From Deltaproteobacteria bacterium (lineage in GTDB: Bacteria; Bdellovibrionota_C; UBA2361; JANWWW01): 42,724 bases of DNA. The notes below the pieces were generated by a model. It searched no databases. It worked only from the letters and a program-made list of their open reading frames with translations, and was not told the origin of the DNA. Below are positions 36,210 through 42,724 of the stretch, piece by piece. The stretch is from NCBI GenBank assembly GCA_025055295.1, contig JANWWW010000007.1, positions 1 to 42,724 on the forward strand. The letters are read 5' to 3'. Each line of letters starts with the position of its first letter. Position 1 is the stretch's first letter. The position numbers and the translations under genes were made by a program.

Positions 36210-36641
36210 TTATTTGATCAGGTCTTTTAAAACCTTATTAGGCGAAAATCTGATCCTTTTTCTCGCAGGGATTTTCATCATTTCACCTGTTTGAGGATTC
36301 CTCGTCATCCTTGGTTTAGTCTGACGAATCAAAAGTTTCCCCAAACCGAAAAGAGGCAAAGTGTAACCCTTCTTTAAACCGTCCTTGATAAACCTTGCGA
36401 TATCTTCACAGAGCGCTTTCGCCTGCGACCTGCTTTCCAACCCACAGTAACCTCTGATATTCTCAACAAATTCAGAAAGCGTATATACATTGTTTTGGTT
36501 ATTGGGTTTGCTTGGATTATTCCATTTTGCAACCCCTTTTGTTTGTAAAGGTCTGGCATGCACAGCGGAACGCGCCTGCTGAGCCCCTCCAGACACTACC
36601 CTTTTCTTTTGATTAACTTTTCCTGTAGCTTTTGTCGGCAT
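36210..36641 (-). CDS. HU/IHF-family DNA-binding protein with basic N-terminal extension
   Basis: A 143-residue nucleoid protein. The HU domain covers about 52-143: YTLSEFVENIRGYCGLES, then GYTLPLFGLGKLLIR, then RNPQTGEMMKIPARKRIRFS with the RNP-type DNA-wrapping tip and the usual final helix. Ahead of it stands an extension of about 50 residues rich in Lys, Arg, Gln and Asn (MPTKATGKVNQKKRVVSGG) that ordinary HU proteins of about 90 residues lack. It is probably disordered and DNA-binding. The start is fixed by GGAGGT 8 nt before ATG 36641, the strongest ribosome binding site seen here, which fits high expression. A strong terminator follows. Confidence 0.9.
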   Translation of the reverse strand: MPTKATGKVNQKKRVVSGGAQQARSAVHARPLQTKGVAKWNNPSKPNNQNNVYTLSEFVENIRGYCGLESRSQAKALCEDIARFIKDGLKKGYTLPLFGLGKLLIRQTKPRMTRNPQTGEMMKIPARKRIRFSPNKVLKDLIK

Positions 36642-36890
36642 ATTAACTACCTCCAATTTCCGATTTTTAAACTAAATTGAGCATTATTCAATAGAAAAAA
36701 TTAAAGAAAACCGCAATTTTTCCAAAAAATTTGGGAAATTTAAAGAACTCACCACATTAACACCCTGTTTTTCAAAGCCTCCCCAACCCTCTTGCATATT
36801 TTGGCAACCATCCTGATAAAAAGTTGAAAAGATAGTCGACGCCTAAAAACTAAGAAGCACAAAAACCTCTCACTTTGACTTTTAAATTCC

Positions 36891-37721
36891 TTATTTCCTT
36901 AGTGTTTCAAACCATTCCGGTTTTTCGCCACCCACGTAACATTCTTCCAAATTTAGCTTGTTCTTGTTAACGTAATTTGTACTGTAAAACAATCTGATGA
37001 ACTGTTGTATGAATTCTTTAACAACCTCGATACTTTCACGAAATTTTGACATTACTTCCTGCACAGTTACAGCCTGTTCTTTCCAGCAATCGTAGTCCGT
37101 TATAACAGCAAGGTTCAGATAACCCATACCAGCTTCTTTTATAAGGAAAACTTCTGGACAAGCTGTCATTCCAATAATATCTCCCCCTATCATGCGATAA
37201 AAGGCTGTTTCAGGCGGAGTTGAGAATCTGGGACCCTCGATACAAACGTAAACAACTTTTTCCGCGTCAACAAAGGCGCTTTTTAAATTTTGCGAAGACT
37301 TAACCAGATTTGAAGATTTCTCGCGAAGCTCAGGACAAACCAAAGGTATAGGCGACCAGTGAACAACGCATCCGTCGAAAAAAGTGTTGGCTCTTTTTTT
37401 TGTAAAATCCGCGAAATCAGTGACAAAGCAAAATTTACCGGGGACAAACTCTTCCTGAAGAGAACCTACTGCAGACACGCTTAAAACGGCCGTAGCACCG
37501 AGTTCCTTTAGCGCAAATACATTCGCTCTAAAATTTATTGATGACGGAGGAACGGAATGAAATTCGCCATGCCTTGGAATAAACAAAAACCTATGATCTT
37601 CGACAGCGCACACACTAATTGGCGCTGAGGTCGTCCCAAAAGGCGTTTCAGGAGTTTCTTTTTTTAAAACCCTGACACCATGAAGATGATAAAGCCCAGA
37701 ACCTCCAATGATTGCCAGCAT
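36891..37721 (-). CDS. mtnP: S-methyl-5'-thioadenosine phosphorylase
   Basis: A 276-residue phosphorylase that cleaves methylthioadenosine to adenine and methylthioribose-1-phosphate in methionine salvage. AIIGGSGLY (3-11) binds phosphate, IPRHGEFHSVPP and NFRANVFALKELGATAVLSV follow, then CIEGPRFSTPPE and IGMTACPEV. TDYDCW near 207-212 is the form typical of MTA phosphorylase and not of inosine/guanosine phosphorylase. Length is usual. It begins 3 nt after the NIF3-family gene, so the two share an operon. Confidence 0.92.
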   Translation of the reverse strand: MLAIIGGSGLYHLHGVRVLKKETPETPFGTTSAPISVCAVEDHRFLFIPRHGEFHSVPPSSINFRANVFALKELGATAVLSVSAVGSLQEEFVPGKFCFVTDFADFTKKRANTFFDGCVVHWSPIPLVCPELREKSSNLVKSSQNLKSAFVDAEKVVYVCIEGPRFSTPPETAFYRMIGGDIIGMTACPEVFLIKEAGMGYLNLAVITDYDCWKEQAVTVQEVMSKFRESIEVVKEFIQQFIRLFYSTNYVNKNKLNLEECYVGGEKPEWFETLRK

Positions 37722-37724
37722 CGT

Positions 37725-38483
37725 TTAAAAATCTATGAAAGAATGTAACACTTCAACACGGTTCAAATCAAACTTGCTTTTTAAATGGTTTGCGAGCTCA
37801 TACAAGCCGAGCGTTTCAGTTTGATAATGCCCGTAACAGAAAACAGATATCTGCGCGTCCTTTGCATAAACCAGCCCACTATACCGTGGTTCGCCCGTAA
37901 TAAAAAAATTGATACCAAGACTAAAAGCATCGTTCAAAAAAGCGGTTCCCGAGCCTGAAACGATTGCAACTTTTGGATTGCGAACTATTTTCGAGAATCT
38001 GAAAACTTTTTTAGCTCTTGTTCCCAAAATTTCATCGAGTTTGTTCTCAAGCTCCTTGGCGGTTCCAAGCCATCTACCGTAACAACCGTACGGAATGTTT
38101 TCGTTTGGAAACGGCTTAGGATCTGCTAGCTCTAACATTTTAGCCAAGACATGGCTATGTCCGAATTCAAAATGAGCATCCATTGGCAGGTGACATGCGT
38201 ATATATTTATGTTGTTTGTGAAAATGTAATTTAATCGTTTCGACATAACCAAATCGAAACGGCCAAGCTCACGAGTTAACAAGCCATGATGGGATATAAG
38301 TAAGCCGACTTCTTTTTGTCCCGCTTTGGCTAAGATGTCACCTGTCACATCAACTGAAAGACCCACGTTTTTAACTTGCTTGTTGGCGCATTTAATTTGG
38401 AGACCGTTTAACACTATGTCGTCAAACAGGTAAGGCTTAAAAACAGAGTCAAGGTATTCTGTAATTGCCTCAAGGTCTGCCAT
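37725..38483 (-). CDS. NIF3-family dinuclear metal protein (YbgI/YqfO-like)
   Basis: A 252-residue protein of the NIF3 family, annotated in databases as GTP cyclohydrolase I type 2 homologue; its true reaction is not settled. Metal ligands are visible: H65-H66 in LLISHHGLL, D102 in HLPMDAHFE, and H219 with E223 in GHYQTE. VLNGLQI near 24-30 is the family start signature. An Asn often found after DAHPEVG is His here (FGHS). It starts at ATG 38483 and is divergent from accD with 60 bp between them. Confidence 0.9.
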   Translation of the reverse strand: MADLEAITEYLDSVFKPYLFDDIVLNGLQIKCANKQVKNVGLSVDVTGDILAKAGQKEVGLLISHHGLLTRELGRFDLVMSKRLNYIFTNNINIYACHLPMDAHFEFGHSHVLAKMLELADPKPFPNENIPYGCYGRWLGTAKELENKLDEILGTRAKKVFRFSKIVRNPKVAIVSGSGTAFLNDAFSLGINFFITGEPRYSGLVYAKDAQISVFCYGHYQTETLGLYELANHLKSKFDLNRVEVLHSFIDF

Positions 38484-38543
38484 GTTTAATCTTGATTTTC
38501 TGGGTAAATCATAGGATTTTATTACAAGTTTTTAGACATCTAA

Positions 38544-39398
38544 ATGATTTGGTTTTTTCGGAAAAAAGCCCCTAAACCTCAAGCAGATCTTGAGGCAACT
38601 CAAGATGTCAAGGAGGATCTATGGGTGAAGTGCCCTAAATGTGAAAGTATTTTGTACAAAAAAGAGATGCTTCTTGCGCTTAATGTGTGCGGAAGATGCA
38701 ACTATCATTTCAAAATGTCAGCAAAAGAAAGAATCGCAAAGTTTCTTGATGAAGGTTCGTTCACCCCTTTAGGCATCCGATTGCGGTCTAAAGATCCACT
38801 GGGTTTTAAAGACAAAAAACCTTATAAAGCTCGATACGATGAGTATGTTCAGAAAACAGGACTTGACGACGCGGTCATTGTCGGAAAAGGCAAACTTGAA
38901 AACAAACCGGTTTGCGTTGGCGTGATGGATTTTAGTTTCATGGGCGGAAGCATGGGATCGGTAGTCGGAGAACTACTCAGAGCCTTGTTTGAGGAAGCAA
39001 TCACACTAAGATATCCTGTTATTGTTTTCAGCGCTTCAGGCGGAGCGAGAATGCAAGAGGGTGTTTATTCGCTAATGCAGATGGCAAAAATTTCAGTCGC
39101 AGTTGCAAGGCTAGCGGAAGCCCGTTTGCCTTTCATTAGCATTCTCACCGATCCCACCACAGGAGGCGTTGCGGCGTCTTTCGCTTTTCAGGGAGACATT
39201 ATCTTAGCGGAGCCAGGCGCGCTTATTGGATTTGCTGGAAGACGGGTCATAGAACAAACAATAAGAAAAAAATTGCCGGACAACTTTCAAACCGCAGAAT
39301 TCCTATTTGAAAAAGGATTAATTGACAGGATTTTGCCAAGACACTTATTGCGATTTGAAGTGGCTACAATTTTGGATAACTTGATTTCAAGACCATGA
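38544..39398 (+). CDS. accD: Acetyl-CoA carboxylase carboxyltransferase subunit beta
   Basis: A 284-residue subunit that with AccA transfers the carboxyl group from biotin to acetyl-CoA, giving malonyl-CoA for fatty acid synthesis. The N-terminal zinc ribbon has C30, C33, C49 and C52 (CPKCES and CGRCNYHF). The crotonase-fold core shows FSFMGGSMGSVVGE, FSASGGARMQEGV and LTDPTTGGVAASFA. FAGRRVIEQTIRKKLPDNFQ near the end is a hallmark. Length is standard. Its TGA stop overlaps the ATG of lptD (ATGA), so membrane lipid and LPS-export genes are translated together. Confidence 0.97.
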   Translation: MIWFFRKKAPKPQADLEATQDVKEDLWVKCPKCESILYKKEMLLALNVCGRCNYHFKMSAKERIAKFLDEGSFTPLGIRLRSKDPLGFKDKKPYKARYDEYVQKTGLDDAVIVGKGKLENKPVCVGVMDFSFMGGSMGSVVGELLRALFEEAITLRYPVIVFSASGGARMQEGVYSLMQMAKISVAVARLAEARLPFISILTDPTTGGVAASFAFQGDIILAEPGALIGFAGRRVIEQTIRKKLPDNFQTAEFLFEKGLIDRILPRHLLRFEVATILDNLISRP

Positions 39399-41788
39399 AC
39401 ACGAAAAACGCAAGTTTTTTAACACTGCTTTTTGTGTTTTTTTTCAAGGCGTTTTGCCAAATTTCTGAGGAGGAATTCAAAAAAAGTTTTAAAAGACCTG
39501 ACGAGGCTTTACTTTCGCGGATTAAGCAAGCAGTAACAATACCTGTTTTGACGGAAGATTTCGCCAAATTTTACGCGGATCGCATCACTTACACTGTTGA
39601 AGAAGAAAAAGTCATTGCGGAAGGTGGCGGCACTATGATTTACAAAGATACGGTTCTTCAGGCAGACCGACTTGTGTATGACAAAAAGACTGGCGATGTT
39701 GAAATTATCGGAAATGTCAGACTGTTTCGAGGACCAAGTATGCTCGAGGCAAAAAAGTTAAAATACAATATTAAATCAGGCACAGGCAGCTTTGACGACG
39801 GCAAAGCGTTTTTTATTGACAGTTTTTTTTCAATAAATTCGAAGACAGGGACTTTTCAACAGACTTCGCGTTTTAACCTGAAAGAAACAAATTTTTCCTC
39901 ATGTCGTTGCCAGGATCTCTCCCAACCGTGGGTATTCTCAGCAAAAGAGTGCAGAGTTGTAAAAAACCAGAATATATCCGCAAAACATGTATTGTTTAAA
40001 CTCTATGATGTTCCAGTTCTATACATTCCGTACTTATGGTTGCCTCTTGAGGAGACGCGAAAGTCGGGTTTTTTAACACCTAAGCTTGGATATTCGGAAA
40101 GACATGGCGCATTTGCCGAACTTCCTTATTTTATTCCTCCGTCTGTGAATTCAGAGCTGACGTTAACTCCATTCTATTACCAAAAAACGCGATACGGTGT
40201 GAAAGGAAAGTGGGAGTATCTTCTATTAAATTCAGGTTTTTTTAAAGGGGCTTTTTATTATTCCAACGAAGGGCCGCGAAAGGTTGGTGGGAAATTTGAA
40301 AACCGGGGTCTTAACCCTGAGCTTTTCAGAAGAGCCAAAATTGACACAAACAGATTTGGAGGGGCTGTTAAAATTTACAAGCAAATAGTTGAGGAACCAA
40401 AAGACCTTCAGCTTGATTTTTTTGCTGACGCAAAACGGGCTTCGGACGACTTATTAATTAAGGAAACCAAAAATGACATAGCAAGATACTCCGCGCCTTT
40501 TCTTGTCAGTTTTGCGAATTTGAGAGCTCGATCAAAAAACTTTGGATCTTTAATTATTGGCGCTGAATCCGTGCAAGACTTTGGAAGGTTTCAGGACAGG
40601 ATATTTGATGAAGCTCCGTCCGTCTTTCATTCTTATTCCAGGAGTCTTCCTATGGTGAATTTAGGGGTTACATCCTTAGCAAGCTCAATTCGGCTCAATT
40701 CCAGTTTTACGAACTACATCCGAACCGAAGGTTATGAAGGCAACCGAGTGAGCGTAAGCCCTTTATTAAGAGTCAAAGCCCCGTTATGGTATCTTGGAGA
40801 AGTCAGTGTAACATCCTCGTTAGCCCACAAGGTTTATAACACTCAAAAGACAACGCAAAGTTTTGAAGACTCTGTGACAACCACCAGAACTGACATGGAA
40901 TTTAACACCAAGCTTGAAAGGTTGTACAAGTTTGACAAGGAAACAGTGTCAGCGGAGCCAGCTTTGATGGTAAAAAAATACAAGCATTGGGTTAGTCCTT
41001 TCTTTGGGTTTATTAGCCAGGAAAACTCAAAAAATCTTGACAATGTACCAAATTTTGATCCTGTTATTGACAAACAAAGAGATATTAGGGCCCTAAGATA
41101 TGGTTTCAGAACAGCTTTCAACGAACTTACCAAGTCGGAAAAGTTTGTTGATTTTAATTTTCCCGAAATAATACCTGATATTTACGATTATATTGGCGAA
41201 TACGGACGCCTTACAACCATCGGTAGGGAGGAAATTTTTGCAAGGGAATACTCGCATAAAAATTTGTTAAATTTTGAGGTGAGCGAGCTGTATAGCCTTG
41301 AGGATGAGTTCGAGGCTACAGGTTCTAGATACTCAAACACATCGGTAAAAGGCAGTTTTAATCCAATTGATAACGTAAGTTTCAGGTTTAGAGGTGGAAT
41401 TGACAGAGACGACACAAGTTTGAACTTTGCGCGACTTGGGTCAAAATCGACTTTTATGGCAACGAGTATTTATCTTGATTATGTTTATAAGAAAATTAAA
41501 GAAGCAAGTGACACAAACGAGGTAATAACCGGTATTAAGTTTGATTTGACGGATCGCGTGAGGCTGGGCAGTTGGCTTCGATTTGATTTGGAAGAGAGTC
41601 AGCTGTATGACACGTTTTCGGTGGTTCAATTTTCAGGGTCGTGCAGATGTTGGTATGTTGATCTTGGGCTTGAAAGACAAAAAAATCCTGATGATTTAAA
41701 GTTAAGCCTAACAGTGGTTCTTGCTGGAATTGGCGATGTGGCGCAGGATCTTCCTATTTTTTATTCCGCTCAGGAAGAAGAGGATTGA
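39395..41788 (+). CDS. lptD: LPS-assembly protein LptD
   Basis: A 797-residue outer-membrane beta-barrel that with LptE inserts lipopolysaccharide in the outer leaflet. There is a signal peptide (MNTKNASFLTLLFVFFFKAF). The LptA-like beta-jellyroll occupies about 58-160 (ADRITYTVEEEKVIAEGGG). The plug/barrel start is PVLYIPYLWLPLEETRKSGF (207-226), and the barrel fills the rest. Cysteines C170, C172 and C186 lie before the barrel and C750 and C752 near the end (SCRCW). They could form the N-to-C disulfides that mature LptD needs, though E. coli has two adjacent Cys at the end. It starts at ATG within ATGA of accD. A likely terminator follows. Confidence 0.92.
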   Translation: MNTKNASFLTLLFVFFFKAFCQISEEEFKKSFKRPDEALLSRIKQAVTIPVLTEDFAKFYADRITYTVEEEKVIAEGGGTMIYKDTVLQADRLVYDKKTGDVEIIGNVRLFRGPSMLEAKKLKYNIKSGTGSFDDGKAFFIDSFFSINSKTGTFQQTSRFNLKETNFSSCRCQDLSQPWVFSAKECRVVKNQNISAKHVLFKLYDVPVLYIPYLWLPLEETRKSGFLTPKLGYSERHGAFAELPYFIPPSVNSELTLTPFYYQKTRYGVKGKWEYLLLNSGFFKGAFYYSNEGPRKVGGKFENRGLNPELFRRAKIDTNRFGGAVKIYKQIVEEPKDLQLDFFADAKRASDDLLIKETKNDIARYSAPFLVSFANLRARSKNFGSLIIGAESVQDFGRFQDRIFDEAPSVFHSYSRSLPMVNLGVTSLASSIRLNSSFTNYIRTEGYEGNRVSVSPLLRVKAPLWYLGEVSVTSSLAHKVYNTQKTTQSFEDSVTTTRTDMEFNTKLERLYKFDKETVSAEPALMVKKYKHWVSPFFGFISQENSKNLDNVPNFDPVIDKQRDIRALRYGFRTAFNELTKSEKFVDFNFPEIIPDIYDYIGEYGRLTTIGREEIFAREYSHKNLLNFEVSELYSLEDEFEATGSRYSNTSVKGSFNPIDNVSFRFRGGIDRDDTSLNFARLGSKSTFMATSIYLDYVYKKIKEASDTNEVITGIKFDLTDRVRLGSWLRFDLEESQLYDTFSVVQFSGSCRCWYVDLGLERQKNPDDLKLSLTVVLAGIGDVAQDLPIFYSAQEEED

Positions 41789-41795
41789 TCAGATT

Positions 41796-41825
41796 GATTT
41801 CAGGAAAACCTGAAGAGAATTTTTA
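41796..41825 (+). terminator. Likely terminator of accD-lptD
   Basis: TTCAGG (41799-41804), AAAA loop, CCTGAA (41809-41814), then GAGAATTTTT. The stem has only 6 bp, so the signal is moderate, but the position 10 nt after the lptD stop fits. Confidence 0.5.
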
Positions 41826-41844
41826 TGTCTGATAGACACTGAGG

Positions 41845-41942
41845 GTCAGTAAGAAAGCAGGGTTATTACTAAAAGTTTTAAGATGTTGGTAATCTTGATA
41901 CTTGGAAACACGTCAATAAGAAAACAGGGTTATTATGAAAAT
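41845..41942. repeat. Imperfect direct repeat, two copies of about 30 bp
   Basis: GTCAGTAAGAAAGCAGGGTT (41845-41864, continuing ATTACTAAAA) recurs as GTCAATAAGAAAACAGGGTT (41912-41931, continuing ATTATGAAAA). Start-to-start distance is 67 bp. No ORF crosses them, and I see no third copy. Confidence 0.65.
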
Positions 41943-42632
41943 TAGGTTTTAGATTATGTTTTTAAAAGTCTAAATTAACCTGTTTTTTTTTACTAGACAG
42001 ATAAGCAACTTAAAAATAGTGGTTTTGTTGTGCGTTGCAGCATTGCTTCTAATTATTTAAAATTTAAGCTTTTTAACTTGAATACTTGGAGATATCCCGG
42101 CTTTTTTCGAATAATTAATGTACAACCTAGTCAAAAACTTTACCTTAATTGAATTAACGACAAGTTTCGTTCTTTAACCAGTCTTCATATTAATTTAGTA
42201 GCCTTTAACAAAAGGTGCCAAAAAATTCTTAATCATTAATTAATTTCTCGAAAGAGGTTCTTAAAAAGCTATTAAGGGCGTTAGGAAAAATTCGGTTTTT
42301 AAAACCTTGTCCTAGAAATTTTTGCGTTCTTTTATTAGATTTATTTGAGGCTTATTGCTTGTTTTTTTTTAAAAATTCAGTTTTTCAACAAGTCCTACAA
42401 ATCCTAACAGGTACCTTTGCAAAGAACAACTTGCTTTGGTTTTTCAGAGGGTAAATATGAAATTTTGAAACATGTTGTATTGACAACAATATCCAAAAAC
42501 TAAAGGATTTATTCAAGATCTTTACAAAGCATCAAACAAGCCACTAAAAAGGGTTTCCCTTCTACAACGCAACCTTAAGACCAGTTTTTGGCAAATGTTT
42601 TCCGAGTGGGCAACTAGGGCTGTTTGCCTTTG
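41943..42632. other. Long AT-rich gap
   Basis: About 690 nt with no ORF of normal gene quality on either strand and no RNA gene I can recognise. The only protein-like points are a hydrophobic stretch near 42010-42057 (KIVVLLCVAALLLII, then a stop) and the pilin-like start described separately. Confidence 0.5.
42118..42177 (+). pseudogene. Possible type IV pilin-like start (relic)
   Basis: ATG 42118 gives MYNLVKNFTLIELTTSFVL and then TAA. FTLIEL is the exact motif that follows the prepilin peptidase cut site, here seven residues after the Met, though Asn takes the place of the usual Gly. The same frame carries on with hydrophobic PVFILI after the stop, as a pilin helix would. The fragment is short, so chance is possible. 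Confidence 0.25.
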
Positions 42633-42724
42633 TTAACCCTTTAATAGAAGTTCTATTTCTGCTTCGTAACCTTTTATGACATTGAAAAGATAAGGATTTC
42701 GTTGATACCTGTCGATGTCTTGAA
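42633..42724 (-). CDS. C-terminal end of an unknown protein (partial)
   Basis: On the minus strand the last 29 codons of a frame enter from the right edge and end at TAA 42635-42633. The sequence QDIDRYQRNPYLFNV followed by IKGYEAEIELLLKG looks like a normal helical protein tail. The family cannot be recognised from this piece. Confidence 0.4.
   Translation of the reverse strand, partial: QDIDRYQRNPYLFNVIKGYEAEIELLLKG

Noticed and set aside
1-42724. tRNA or rRNA genes
   Set aside because: I looked for T-loop GGTTCRANNCC patterns and paired acceptor ends in the gaps. The GGTTCGGAACC near 22257 lacks the rest of a cloverleaf.
1-42724. CRISPR arrays, insertion sequences or prophage genes
   Set aside because: No regularly spaced repeats, transposase motifs, terminal inverted repeats with target duplication, or phage structural genes were seen. 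The repeat at 41845-41942 has only two copies.

Overview
The window is AT-rich bacterial chromosome from a Gram-negative (diderm) organism. The outer membrane is inferred from a complete LptD. The beta-prime subunit of RNA polymerase carries the long insertion in the trigger loop known from Proteobacteria and their relatives, which places the organism on that side of the tree. One secreted protein ends in paired dockerin-like calcium loops of a style I associate with Armatimonadota-type and similar uncultured lineages. These cues do not agree well enough to name a phylum. I see no tRNA, rRNA, CRISPR array, insertion sequence or phage gene.

Layout. 1-3418 (minus): a surface-polysaccharide run of a GT2 with membrane anchor, two overlapping GT4 glycosyltransferases and the start of a polyprenyl-phosphate sugar-1-phosphate transferase cut by the window edge. 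3544-6160: a small acidic protein divergent from an FtsK/SpoIIIE translocase. 6161-8815: an eroded stretch holding a broken signal-peptide ORF, a eukaryotic-type protein kinase relic and a RuvC-like resolvase relic. 8800-17304 (minus): rpoB-rpoC with a strong promoter and a leader of about 310 nt, detached from the usual ribosomal-protein genes. 17942-20401 (minus): an unknown HELGH (metallopeptidase-like) protein, a lone nuoC and a small SH3/KOW-like protein, divergent from clpX. 21677-25147: gene-poor, with a dockerin-like secreted protein, a tiny secreted cysteine-rich protein and two weak gene relics. 25148-27496: ispA divergent from rsmD, a lipoprotein gene and coaD. 27507-36128 (minus): three polytopic GT-C (GT39/Agl23-like) glycosyltransferases with transketolase and a thioredoxin-like protein between them. 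36210-38483 (minus): an HU-like protein with a long basic N-terminal arm, MTA phosphorylase and a NIF3-family protein. 38544-41788 (plus): accD overlapping lptD. 41789-42724: almost empty, with a short direct repeat, a possible pilin-start relic and the tail of a minus-strand gene.

The genes combine core information processing (RNA polymerase, ClpX, FtsK, HU, RsmD), central metabolism (transketolase, AccD, CoaD, IspA, MtnP, NuoC) and envelope building (LptD, GT2/GT4/GT-C enzymes). The GT2 and sugar-phosphate transferase would make polyprenyl-linked sugars, and the GT-C proteins would use such donors on the outer face of the inner membrane.

The most notable general signal is gene erosion. Long gaps contain recognisable protein fragments broken by stops and by single-base changes, several of them in homopolymer runs. 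This suggests a genome losing accessory functions. I found no convincing new multi-gene defence or mobile system. The best candidates for something undescribed are the secreted eight-cysteine mini-protein with an almost leaderless promoter, the paralogous GT-C cluster, and the unknown HELGH protein.
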